Source: Actinokineospora xionganensis | GTDB lineage: Bacteria; Actinomycetota; Actinomycetes; Mycobacteriales; Pseudonocardiaceae | DNA: 64,000 nucleotides | Direction: 5' to 3' | Assembly (NCBI RefSeq): GCF_014323725.1 | Contig: NZ_JABVED010000007.1 | Span: 1 to 64,000 of the forward strand | Shown here: positions 34,156 through 43,576 of the stretch, one piece after another | Position numbering within the stretch: position 1 is the stretch's first letter | How the letters are laid out: each line of letters opens with the position of its first letter | Position numbers and translations under genes: made by a program | The notes under the pieces: generated by a model | What the model was told of the DNA's origin: nothing | Database searches by the model: none | The model's input: only the letters and a program-made list of their open reading frames with translations

Positions 34156-37100
34156 CAGAACGTCTCCACAGCGCGTCCGGTGGCGGTCAGGAACCCGATG
34201 AACCGCTTGTCCCGGGTGATCAGCGGCAGGTTCTCCATGATCGCCGACGCGGCCACCAGTGAGTCCTTCTCCCGCAGTGACCTGCCCAAGTCCGCCGCCT
34301 CCTGCCGCAGTTGCGCCGCCAGCTTCGGATCAGCCGCCGGGCCGATCCGCCCGCCCCGCGCGGCCAGGAAGTCGGCCAGCTTCTGCGGGTCACCCTTCGC
34401 AAGGTACTCGGAGCGCGCCTGCGGGGACACGACCGGAGCCCGGCCGCCCAGTGCCTTGTCCAAGGCGCCGATCTCGTCGGCGTCCAAGGCCCGGATCAGG
34501 CCGTTGGCGTCGACCGCGGCCTCGGTGGGCGCCTTCGACGGCGCCGACTTGGTGGGCGCGGGCGCCGGTTTCGGGGCGGGTTTGGGAGCCGGGGCGGGCG
34601 CGTCGGCCTTGACGGGTGCCGGTGCCGCGTCCGCGCTCTTGGCGGCGCCCGCGGCTTCGTCACTGCCCTTCACCGCCGCCGCGACCTCGTCGGAGGCCTT
34701 GACCGCGCCCGACACCGCGTCCGCGCCCTTGATCGCGAGCTTGGCGCCGGTGGCGGCGTAGCCCGCGAACGGGATGGCCGACGCGGCCGACAGCGCGGCG
34801 TTGACGTAGTCGCCCTCGGCTGCGTACCAGGCCGCGTTGGCCAGGTCCGCGGCTTCGCCGACGACCGGGATCAGGCCCACGACGTCGAGCGCGAGGTGGC
34901 CGATGTCCGACCAGCTCATACCGAACAGGTGGCCGTCGATCTCGATTCCGGAGATCGGGTTGCCGCCGCCGAAGGCGTAGCGGTTCATGGTGAACGGGTC
35001 GGTCCCCAGCGACATGTCCGACAGCGCGCCGTTGTACATGTCGCGGGTCAGGAACCGGTTGCGGTCCGGGCTGTAGTCCCGGGCACCCATGTCGTAGTCG
35101 CCGGTGGCCGAGTCGAACCGCTTCGCGTTGAACCGGTAGGTGTTGTACGGCTTCTTGTCCGGGTTGCCCGGGTCGGGCTTGTCGACACCGGTGTAGACCT
35201 GGGTGTCGTCCTTGCCGTACGCGGTGTAGCCGTAGGTGGCCCGGGTCTTGCCGTCCTCCTTGGTCAGCACCTCGACGTCGGTGTGCGCGTTGTAGCCGTA
35301 GTAGCTGTATTCCTTCGTGGCGCCGTGGCTGACCATGCCGAGCCGCTCGTTCCACGGCCCGAAGGTGTACGACTTCTTGAGCGTGCCGTCGATCTCCTCC
35401 GCGACCACCTCGCTGTCGAGGCCGAGGAAGGAGAACTCCGTGGTCTCCGCCCCGCTGCCGCCCGCCTTCTCGGTGCGGGACACCGTCCGGTCGAACGGGT
35501 CGTAGACGAACTTGGTCGTCTCGCTGCTGTGGTCCGGCTTGGTCTGCCGGTGCGACGCGACCCGGTCGAACCCGTCGTAGGTGTACTTCTCGAGGATCGT
35601 CCCCGACGCGGTCACGGTGTCCAGGCGGCCGAGGGGGTCGTAGTTGTACGTCGACGTGGACCCCTGGCTGGTGCTGCTGACCAGCCGGTTGCGGTCGTAG
35701 GCCGATGTCGTCGTCTTGCCCTCGATCGTCTCCTCGGTGACGTTGCCGTTGGCGTCGTGGACATATGTCTCGGTTTCCTGCACGCCGCCGCCCGCGGCGG
35801 ACCTGGTCAGCTTGGCGATCCGGTCCTGCGGGTCGTAGGTGAAGTCGTAGACGTGGTCGAGATAGGCGGTGTTGTCGTCGGCGTTCATCCGCTTCGCGGC
35901 GTCGCGGACGCGGTGCCCGTTGGGGCTGTACTCCAGGTGGTGCTCGGCGACGAGCGTGCCCGCCGAGGTCTTCTCCACCTGGCTGCGGACCTGGCCGTCG
36001 AGGTAGTACGTGTAGTCGACGGTGTTGCCGTTGCCGCGGGTCTGCTTGAGCACCTCCCCGCGCTTGGTGTAGCTGAACGAGGTGACCTTCGGCCCGTCGC
36101 CGGACTCGGTGTTGGTCACCTTGCTGACCAGGTCGCGGACGTCGTACTCGAAGCCCGCGGTCTGCCGGTCGTGGGTGCGGGTCAGCGGGTTGCCGTTGGC
36201 GTCGTAGGTGAACGCGGTCGTGTTCTTGACCGCGCCCGCGAGCTTCTCCTCGACCTTGCTGAGCTGGTTGAGGCCGTCGTAGGACATCGAGTAGGTGTCG
36301 ACCTTGGCGCCGGAGCCCGCGTCGGTCAGCGTGGTCAGATTGCCGTTGACGTCATAGGTGTAGGTGAAAGTCTTCTTCTCGGTGTCGACATCGCCGGAGT
36401 TGTCGCGCACAAGCTTCACCGCGTCGGCGACGACGGTCCCGTCGGCGGCGTCGGAGAGCGTCACCTTGTGCGTGTTGCCCTCGGCGAAGGCGAAACCGCC
36501 CAGGCTGACCCACTCGCCCGCCCGGGTCCGCTGGTCGACGCGCACGGTGGTGGCGCCACCGGAGTGGTGCACGGTGTAAGGCGCGTTGCTAGCCGTGCCC
36601 GCCGCGTAGCGGACGAACACCTCGTAGGTGCCCGCCGCGGGAACGACCTGCTGCCAGGTGAACACCGAGGCGCCGCTGCCCGCGACCGCCTTGCGGTAGT
36701 CGTAGCCCTGGTAGGCGACGCCGTCGCTTGACGTCGTCCACGTGCCGACCGCCTGCGTGTTGGCCGGGTCGGAGTTGTCGGTCAGGGCAACGTGCTTGCC
36801 GACGGGCACACCGTCGTCGGACTTCGTCTTGATCTTGCCGTCCGGGTGGAACGTGCTGTCGACCGTGCGGCTCAGTGAGCCGCCCGCGCTGCTGAGCGTG
36901 GACTTGGTCTGCTTGCCGACCGCGTCGTACTCGTAGCTGGAGACGATGTCCCACGGGTCCGTGCTGGTGCGCACCCAGCCGTTGTCGAAATGCGTGTACT
37001 TGGTGACGTTGCGGACCGTCTGCCCACCCGAGGGCGGCGCGCTGGTCTCGACCAGGTTGCCCACGGCGTCGTAGCTGCTCAGGATCTTGACGGGCGTGTT

Positions 37101-40100
37101 GTAGCGGGCGTCGTCTCGGTCGTAGGGGAGGATCGTCTCCTTCACCCGGTTGAGCGGGTCGTAGACGGTCTGCGCGACGAAGTCGTCGGGGTCGTCAGTC
37201 GTCTCGACGCCGCGCGGGGTGATCCGGCGGATCTGGTTGCCGACCTCGTCGTACTCGTAGCGGGTGGTGCGGGTGACGACCGTGCCGCCGTCGGACTTGT
37301 GCGGCGCGCGCACCTCGACGGGCTTGTTCCGCTCGTCGAAGACGATCTCGGTGCGGTTTCCGTCCTGGTCGATGTTGGCGATCGCGTTGCCGTCGCGGTT
37401 GTACTCGTTGCGGATGACGTGGCCTGCGGCGTCGGTCTCGGTGAGGACGCGGTTGTTGAGGTCGTAGGTGTACTTGGTGGTGAAGTCGGCGGGGTCGGCC
37501 GAGGCGTTCTTGCGGGGGTCGCGCATGGTGGTGACGCGACCGGCGTTGTCGTAGTCGTACTCGACCTTGTCGCCCGCCGCGTTCGTCAGGCGCAGCAGTT
37601 GGTACAGCTCGTCGTAGGCGTACCGGGTGACGAAGTCGTCCGGGTCGGTCGGCGTGAGGTTGCCCTGCGGCTGCGTCTCGCTGAGCAGGTTCCCGACCTT
37701 GTCGTAGCTGAAGGTGTTGCGCCGGATCGGACCGGTGGCGCTGTGCCGCGGTTCGGTGGAGGCGGTCACCTGGTCGAGGACGTCGTACTCGACGGTGACC
37801 TCGGCCCCGTTCGGCGCCACTGCCCTGGTGATGTTGTCGTTGGCGTCGTAGGTCGGCGCGGCGGTGACGATGAAGTCGCCCGCGGCGGCGTCCTTGGGCA
37901 CCCTCGACTCCAGCGGCCTGCCGAACACGTCGTAGGTGAACGTCGAGGTCTTGCCCTTGGCGTCGACGCTCGACGTGATGGAACCGCGGGCGTCGTAGTT
38001 GGTGCCGGTGATGTTGTTCAGCGCGTCCTTGGTCGTGCGCGGGTAGCCGACAGGGTCGTAGTCGGAGTACGTGGTCGGGTTCCCGTTGGCGTCGGTTGCC
38101 GTGCGCAGCAGCCCGAACTCGTCATAGGCGTATGTCGTCTCGTAGTCGCCCGCCGTCGGGGTCGCCGTGCCCTTGGGGTCGGTGACCGAGGTCAGGTTGC
38201 CCTTGGCGTCATAGCCGAAGGTCCACTTGCGACCTTCCGGGCTGGTCTTGGAAATCAGGTCCGCGGTGTAGCCGTCCTGGCCGAACTGGTAGGCCAGGGT
38301 TCCCGCGGGAGTGTTGTTCCTGTTGGCCTCGGGGTCGCGCACCGAGGTCGGCACACCGGTCTTGGCGTCATAGGTCCACGTGGTCAGCGCGCCGTTCGCC
38401 GCCTTCGAGGAGACAACCTTGTTGTCAGCGTCCCATCCCAGTTCGGTGACCTCGTTTTTGGCGTTGACCAGTTTCGTCGGCCTGCCGTAGCCATCCATCG
38501 TGTACTTCGTGGTGCCACCCTGGGCGTCCACGGCGGTCGCCTCGATCACCGAGCCCGCGGTGCCGTCTGGGTCTACATAGGACAGCTTCGACACGCCTCG
38601 GCCGCGGTCGGTGATGGTCTCCGGCTTCCACTTGTCTTTCGGGTCGACCGGGGCGGTGTAGTAGGTCAGGTCGGTGGCGTTGCCGCGCGGGTCGGTGACC
38701 TTGACCAGCTTGACGTTCTTGTTGCCCTGGGTGGCGTCGTAGGTGAAGCCGAATGTCTTCGCGACCGGGGTGCCCGCGCCGTCGACCATTCGCTCCATCA
38801 GGCCCTTGTCGCTGTAGGACAGGGTGATCGTGCGGCCGGAGATGTCCTTGATGGACTTCACCTGGTCGATGATGTGCGGGTTGTTGGTGTCGGCTTTGGT
38901 GAAGTAGTCAAGAGTCAGCGTCTGCCGACCAGCCGGGTCGGTGACGTAGGCGAGGAACTTGCGCGGCTGGTTGTTCGACTTGCGCTCGGTGTAGGTGAAG
39001 CGCAGCTCGTTGCCGTTCTTGTCGCGGGTCGCGGTGAGCCAGCCGCCCTCGTCGAACCAGAACTGGGTGCGGTCGGGCCGGGTCATCACCCAGCGGCGGG
39101 ACTGGTCGGTTCCGCCGTCGCGGCGCAGCTGCAGGTGCACGCCCGCGGGCCGGTCGTAGGTCCACCGCGCCGGGTCGGTGCTGTTGTTCTTGTTCAGCTC
39201 GAACTCGTGACCGGTGCCGTCGCCGTCGGCGAGGGTGACCCGGGTCGGGTAGTCCTGGCCGCGCGGGTGCAGGTCGAGCGGGGTGCCCAGGCGCACGATG
39301 CTGGAGACCGACAGCGACCAGCCGAAGCCCATGGAGGTCGCGGCGGTGTCGAGGCTGTTGTAGGTCATCCGGACGAACGACGCGAGGCCGCGGCCGGGCA
39401 GGCTGATCGGGTCGTAGTTCCAGACCACGTTGCCCACGTACGGGTTGACCTTGAGCCCGCTGCCGGCCCCGGTGCCGGTCGCGACGTACTGGTAGAACTT
39501 CTCCAGGCCGAGCTGGTCGGAGGTCGGGTCCTCGACGGTGACGTTCTGCGGGAGCGCGGGCAGGTTCCCGGTCTGCGAAAGCCATTGGCCGGTGGCGCGG
39601 TTCAGCAGGTCCCAGTTCAGCACGAACTGCTCGCGCTTGTTCCCCGCTCCGCTTTGGATCGGGGTCTTCACCTTGGCCTGCAAGGTGACCGTGGCGCCGG
39701 GTGCGACGTCACCGGGCAGCGTGGTCTCCAGGCGGTTGCCGCCGGTGGTGACGTCGGTGCCGTCGGGCAGCGACCAGCGGTAGGACAGCACCTGGTTCGC
39801 CGCCGACCAGGTCGTGGTCGTGGTGTTGGTCAGGGTGACCGGGAAGGTGTACTCGTCGCCGGGGATCATCCGCACCGACGGGGTGTCGGCGGCGTAGTAC
39901 GTCAGTTCCGGGGTCGGCGCGGTGTAGGTGACCACGAGCTTGGGCCGCAGCTGCGGCTCGACGGCCTCGCCCGAGTTGAAGATGGCCCGCTGGGTCGGCC
40001 CGGCGGTCGTCTCGTCGCGCAGCTTCACGATGACGCCGTTGTTGGCGGCGCGGTTGCCGATCCAGTTCTGCACCGTCGACGTGGCGTCCCAGATCCGCCA

Positions 40101-42314
40101 ACTGGGGTCGTTGGTGATGTTCGGGACGTTGTCGAACGCGGCCCCGAAGTCGCCACCCGGCGAGGTCCACGCCGCCGCGGCGGACGCGCGCTGCCAGGTG
40201 GCCTCGGTCTCGACGAACGGCTTGCTCAGCGGGTGCGCGTCGAACACCCCGCCCGAGCCGAACGTCGACGTCGCCCACAGCTGGAACTCGGCGTCGAGAA
40301 TCCTTGCCTGGTCCGGGATGTCGGGCAGGTCGCCGAAGTCCACGACGGACCGGGTGGTGCCGAAAGTGCTGCTCTGCTTGCCGACAAGCTGCCAGGACAT
40401 CCCCGTGGGGCTGTTGTGGTTCGATGTCGGCTGCGCGCTGGACAGCGTGGTGTCGGGGTGCGGTTCTCCCGCGAGGTTCTGGTAGAGCTTGACGACCCGG
40501 CCCGCCTTGGGCAGCCGGACGAGTTCGGTGGTCGACGGGATGAGCTGGCCGTCGCGCGTCTTCACGACGATCATGTAGTAGTACGCGGCGCCGAACGGCT
40601 CGGCCGAGTCCGCGGCCGTCGGCCTGGCCGTGGTGTCGACGAAACTGGTGGTGGTGGCCGAAAGCGGGCCGACGAGCGTCCACGGCGACGGCGTGAACGA
40701 CTGGAAGACCGTGCGGTGGACCTGGTACTCGACGATGTCGTCGGCCTGGTTGCCCGGATCCGGGTCGGTGTACGGGGTCCAGGACAGCTCGGCGCCGGTC
40801 GCGTGGATCGTCGTGGGGGCGTGGAGAACGGCGCTCGGCCTGCCGTAGGTGAGCACGAGCTTCGGGGTGTTCGCGGTCTCGCCGTTGTAGGCGTACTCCG
40901 CGGCCTCGTAGCGCACGCCGCCGAGTTGCGGGGCCTCGTTCTTCGCCTTGAGCATCACGCCGTGGTTGGCGGCGGTGCCGGAGACCCAGGCCTGCGCGAT
41001 GTTGCGGATGTCGAACGAGTGCCAGTTGCCGGTGACGTTCGCGGGCTTGGTCTGCGTGCCGGTTCCCGCCTCGGCGATCGCGGAGTTGATGGAGTTCCAG
41101 GTGGCCGTGGCCTCGTCCCAGGCGGAGGTCACGCGGCGGGCCTCGATCTCCACGGTCTTGCCGTAGGGCTCGAAGTCCTGGTCGTAGTAGAGGCGCAGCT
41201 GAGCGGAGCTCAGGGTGGTGCCCGACGGCACGGTGCCGAGGCCGAAGCGGACCAGGCTGCGGTACGCGGTCGTCGTGGTCGCGTTCGTGGTGCCGGTCGA
41301 GAGCCGCCAGTTGCCGTCGTAGTTCGTCGTCGGCGTGTCCTGGCCGATCATCACGTCCTGCGACTGGGTGACGGTGGGCTGGATGGTGATCGTCGGGTCG
41401 ATCACCACCGGGTACTGACGCTCAGCGGCGGTCAACCAGGCCTGGTCGGCGCGCACGGTGATGGTGATCTTGGCGCCCTGCTGCTCGACGGTCTGAGTGA
41501 CCTTGTCGCTCCATGCCTTGCCGTACACCGAGTTCCGGTCGTCGCGGCTGTCGTGCATGAACGGCTTGGGCATGGTGAACAGCGGTGTGCCCTCGGCCTC
41601 GGCGCCGGAGTGGAACCGGATCGAGCCGTCGGCCTCGGCCTTGGCGGTGACGCCGCCGAGCTGCATGGTGAACCGGTAGACCGCCTCGCGCGGGGCCTTG
41701 GCGAGGACGATCTTCTCCTTGAGCGAGTCGCCGACCTGGTAGACGAGGTCAGCTCCGTCGAAGGCGTTCGGATAGACGATCGTGTTGCGCTCGACCTTGG
41801 GCGTCAGCGTCTTCTGCGCGCTGTCGACGCCGAGCGCGACGTGCTTGCCCGCATGCTCGAAGCGCACGAGCTTGTCGGACTTGTCGCCGAAGGAGCTGCG
41901 GAAGACGTTGGTGTCGTTGCCGAAGCGGTACCCGTCACGCTCGGCCGCGCGGATCGCGGTGTCGATGGGCTGCCAGGCGCCCTTGGCGTCGCGGTAGTGC
42001 TCGGGTCTGGCCGAGACCTCCGCCTCGAACTGGCCGTCGGCGCGCTGGAAGACCTTCGAGGTCTCCGACCGCAGCTCGGCCACTTCGCGGATCCGCTCGT
42101 GCGGCTGCCGTGGCGGCGCGGGCTTGGACAGCGGCTCGGCGGCGGCGGGCGCGGGCTCGAACAGCGAGTCCAACCAGGCCAGTGCGCGGCCGACACCGGG
42201 CCAGGCGCCGGAGCTGTGCGGTTCGCCCGTGGGTATGCCGGTGAACGTGACCGCGAACAGCGCGAAGACGATGACGAGGCGTGCGGGCATGGCAGAGCGG
42301 CGCGACGTGCGCAT
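34155..42314 (-). CDS. Secreted RHS/YD-repeat polymorphic toxin with C-terminal PIN domain
   Basis: A protein of about 2719 residues. N-terminal signal sequence (ARLVIVFALFAVTFTGIP); two DNRLRE-type domains (about 320-500 and 620-830: QPTVTQSQDVMIGQDTPTTNYDG, LVRFGLGTVPSGTTLSSAQLRLYY); a long YD-repeat shell from about 1000 to 2450 with an inserted golvesin-like carbohydrate-binding domain (AAGTYEVFVRYAAGT, EWVSLGGFAF); the RHS core end YDMGARDYSPDRNRFLTRD; a pretoxin region DVVGLIPVVGEAADLANAA; a Pro/Ala linker; and in the last 119 residues a PIN nuclease with four acidic sites (VDANGLI, QARSEYL, KDSLVAAS, TRDKRF). RHS shells enclose and release such toxins; PIN domains cut RNA. The start at 42314 has GGGGGA upstream. 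Coding bias is steady across the gene. Confidence 0.88.
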   Translation of the reverse strand: MRTSRRSAMPARLVIVFALFAVTFTGIPTGEPHSSGAWPGVGRALAWLDSLFEPAPAAAEPLSKPAPPRQPHERIREVAELRSETSKVFQRADGQFEAEVSARPEHYRDAKGAWQPIDTAIRAAERDGYRFGNDTNVFRSSFGDKSDKLVRFEHAGKHVALGVDSAQKTLTPKVERNTIVYPNAFDGADLVYQVGDSLKEKIVLAKAPREAVYRFTMQLGGVTAKAEADGSIRFHSGAEAEGTPLFTMPKPFMHDSRDDRNSVYGKAWSDKVTQTVEQQGAKITITVRADQAWLTAAERQYPVVIDPTITIQPTVTQSQDVMIGQDTPTTNYDGNWRLSTGTTNATTTTAYRSLVRFGLGTVPSGTTLSSAQLRLYYDQDFEPYGKTVEIEARRVTSAWDEATATWNSINSAIAEAGTGTQTKPANVTGNWHSFDIRNIAQAWVSGTAANHGVMLKAKNEAPQLGGVRYEAAEYAYNGETANTPKLVLTYGRPSAVLHAPTTIHATGAELSWTPYTDPDPGNQADDIVEYQVHRTVFQSFTPSPWTLVGPLSATTTSFVDTTARPTAADSAEPFGAAYYYMIVVKTRDGQLIPSTTELVRLPKAGRVVKLYQNLAGEPHPDTTLSSAQPTSNHNSPTGMSWQLVGKQSSTFGTTRSVVDFGDLPDIPDQARILDAEFQLWATSTFGSGGVFDAHPLSKPFVETEATWQRASAAAAWTSPGGDFGAAFDNVPNITNDPSWRIWDATSTVQNWIGNRAANNGVIVKLRDETTAGPTQRAIFNSGEAVEPQLRPKLVVTYTAPTPELTYYAADTPSVRMIPGDEYTFPVTLTNTTTTTWSAANQVLSYRWSLPDGTDVTTGGNRLETTLPGDVAPGATVTLQAKVKTPIQSGAGNKREQFVLNWDLLNRATGQWLSQTGNLPALPQNVTVEDPTSDQLGLEKFYQYVATGTGAGSGLKVNPYVGNVVWNYDPISLPGRGLASFVRMTYNSLDTAATSMGFGWSLSVSSIVRLGTPLDLHPRGQDYPTRVTLADGDGTGHEFELNKNNSTDPARWTYDRPAGVHLQLRRDGGTDQSRRWVMTRPDRTQFWFDEGGWLTATRDKNGNELRFTYTERKSNNQPRKFLAYVTDPAGRQTLTLDYFTKADTNNPHIIDQVKSIKDISGRTITLSYSDKGLMERMVDGAGTPVAKTFGFTYDATQGNKNVKLVKVTDPRGNATDLTYYTAPVDPKDKWKPETITDRGRGVSKLSYVDPDGTAGSVIEATAVDAQGGTTKYTMDGYGRPTKLVNAKNEVTELGWDADNKVVSSKAANGALTTWTYDAKTGVPTSVRDPEANRNNTPAGTLAYQFGQDGYTADLISKTSPEGRKWTFGYDAKGNLTSVTDPKGTATPTAGDYETTYAYDEFGLLRTATDANGNPTTYSDYDPVGYPRTTKDALNNITGTNYDARGSITSSVDAKGKTSTFTYDVFGRPLESRVPKDAAAGDFIVTAAPTYDANDNITRAVAPNGAEVTVEYDVLDQVTASTEPRHSATGPIRRNTFSYDKVGNLLSETQPQGNLTPTDPDDFVTRYAYDELYQLLRLTNAAGDKVEYDYDNAGRVTTMRDPRKNASADPADFTTKYTYDLNNRVLTETDAAGHVIRNEYNRDGNAIANIDQDGNRTEIVFDERNKPVEVRAPHKSDGGTVVTRTTRYEYDEVGNQIRRITPRGVETTDDPDDFVAQTVYDPLNRVKETILPYDRDDARYNTPVKILSSYDAVGNLVETSAPPSGGQTVRNVTKYTHFDNGWVRTSTDPWDIVSSYEYDAVGKQTKSTLSSAGGSLSRTVDSTFHPDGKIKTKSDDGVPVGKHVALTDNSDPANTQAVGTWTTSSDGVAYQGYDYRKAVAGSGASVFTWQQVVPAAGTYEVFVRYAAGTASNAPYTVHHSGGATTVRVDQRTRAGEWVSLGGFAFAEGNTHKVTLSDAADGTVVADAVKLVRDNSGDVDTEKKTFTYTYDVNGNLTTLTDAGSGAKVDTYSMSYDGLNQLSKVEEKLAGAVKNTTAFTYDANGNPLTRTHDRQTAGFEYDVRDLVSKVTNTESGDGPKVTSFSYTKRGEVLKQTRGNGNTVDYTYYLDGQVRSQVEKTSAGTLVAEHHLEYSPNGHRVRDAAKRMNADDNTAYLDHVYDFTYDPQDRIAKLTRSAAGGGVQETETYVHDANGNVTEETIEGKTTTSAYDRNRLVSSTSQGSTSTYNYDPLGRLDTVTASGTILEKYTYDGFDRVASHRQTKPDHSSETTKFVYDPFDRTVSRTEKAGGSGAETTEFSFLGLDSEVVAEEIDGTLKKSYTFGPWNERLGMVSHGATKEYSYYGYNAHTDVEVLTKEDGKTRATYGYTAYGKDDTQVYTGVDKPDPGNPDKKPYNTYRFNAKRFDSATGDYDMGARDYSPDRNRFLTRDMYNGALSDMSLGTDPFTMNRYAFGGGNPISGIEIDGHLFGMSWSDIGHLALDVVGLIPVVGEAADLANAAWYAAEGDYVNAALSAASAIPFAGYAATGAKLAIKGADAVSGAVKASDEVAAAVKGSDEAAGAAKSADAAPAPVKADAPAPAPKPAPKPAPAPTKSAPSKAPTEAAVDANGLIRALDADEIGALDKALGGRAPVVSPQARSEYLAKGDPQKLADFLAARGGRIGPAADPKLAAQLRQEAADLGRSLREKDSLVAASAIMENLPLITRDKRFIGFLTATGRAVETF

Positions 42315-42454
42315 TGATCCCCCAGTAATCAACACGGCTCAGTGGTGGAGATTCACCGACTGAGTGCAGCTTCCGGTTAGAGCTAACCCGAGCCGCGTTG
42401 GGGGGCACAATCGGCCGAACGGCCGAACCGGAGGATCGTCCTGCGCCGAACGGA

Positions 42455-43564
42455 CTAGAGACCTCGCAACTCGTCGAGCCGGGTCAGTGCCGCCTCCAGA
42501 TCGTCGACCAGTTCGGTCATCACGTCCGCGACCGCGCGGATCTCGTTCATCGAGCCGACGATCTGACCGACCGGCATGGCCAGGACCGACGGGTCGCCCG
42601 CCCGCATCATCCGCTGGTGCGCCTCACTGACCAGCAGGTTCTGCAGCGGCATCGGCAGCGGCGCCGGGGCGTCGACCGCCGCCCACGCCTGGGTCCACTG
42701 ATTCTTGAGCAGCCGCGCCGGTTTGCCGGTGTAGACACGCGAGCGCACGGTGTCGCTCGACGTCGCCCGGACGAGCGCCTGCTGCAGCGTGCCCGCGGAG
42801 CTGAGTTCCTGGTACTCCTTGGTCGCCAGCCAGTACGAGCCCATCCACGCGCCCACCGCGCCGAGGGCCAAGGCCGCGGCGATCTGCCTGCCCGACCCGA
42901 TCCCGCCCGCCGCGAGCACGGGCACCCGGTCGCCGACGGCGGCGACGATCTCGGGGATCAGCACCATGGAGGCGATCTCACCGGTGTGCCCACCCGCCTC
43001 ATATCCCTGTGCCACCACGAGGTCCACGCCGTTGTCGACGTGGCGCACGGCGTGTTCGGCCTTGCCCGCGAGGGCCGCGACGGGCACGCCGCCGCGGTGC
43101 GCCTGCGCGATCACGTCGGCAGGCGGCGAGCCGAGGGCATTGGCGATGAGGGCGATCGGGTGTTTCATCGCGACGTCCACATGGGACCGTGCGACCGAGT
43201 GCAGCCAGCCGAGGACTCCCGCGCCGCTCGCCTCATCATCGGGTAGCGGCGGGACGCCCAGCTTGCGCAGGGTGTTGTCGACAAACTCGCGGTGTGCTTG
43301 CGGGATAAGGGAATCGAGATCGATCTGGGTGCCCTCGGTGGGCACCTTGGCAGGCATCACGATGTCGACGCCGTAGGGTTTGCCGTCGCAGTTGGTGTCC
43401 ATCCAGTCGAGGACGGCGTCGAGTTCCTCCGGGTCGTTGAAGCGCACGCAGCCCAGGACCCCGAGCCCGCCCGCGCGGCTGATCGCCGCGGCGACGTGTT
43501 CGGAGGGGGTGAATCCGACGATCGGGTGCTCGATGCCGAGGGTGTCGCACAGGACCGTTCGCAT
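42455..43564 (-). CDS. Nitronate monooxygenase-like flavoprotein
   Basis: A 369-residue TIM-barrel FMN protein of the 2-nitropropane dioxygenase family. Visible are the N-terminal strand CDTLGIEHPIVGFTPSEHV, DLVVAQGYEAGGHTG and VLAAGGIGSGRQIAAALALGAVGAWMGS, the FMN-phosphate site. It starts 12 bp after the fadD19 stop and is evidently in the same operon. IpdC at 62917 belongs to the same family and acts in cholesterol ring degradation, so this protein may be a second steroid-CoA flavoenzyme rather than a nitroalkane oxidase (inference). Confidence 0.85.
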   Translation of the reverse strand: MRTVLCDTLGIEHPIVGFTPSEHVAAAISRAGGLGVLGCVRFNDPEELDAVLDWMDTNCDGKPYGVDIVMPAKVPTEGTQIDLDSLIPQAHREFVDNTLRKLGVPPLPDDEASGAGVLGWLHSVARSHVDVAMKHPIALIANALGSPPADVIAQAHRGGVPVAALAGKAEHAVRHVDNGVDLVVAQGYEAGGHTGEIASMVLIPEIVAAVGDRVPVLAAGGIGSGRQIAAALALGAVGAWMGSYWLATKEYQELSSAGTLQQALVRATSSDTVRSRVYTGKPARLLKNQWTQAWAAVDAPAPLPMPLQNLLVSEAHQRMMRAGDPSVLAMPVGQIVGSMNEIRAVADVMTELVDDLEAALTRLDELRGL

Positions 43565-43576
43565 CAGGGCGTCTCC

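Noticed and set aside
36990-42317. 1775-residue open frame on the plus strand opposite the RHS gene
   Set aside because: Its composition is Val/Gly/Arg/Asp-rich antisense of a strongly biased gene; the opposite strand has clear DNRLRE, YD-repeat and PIN domains.
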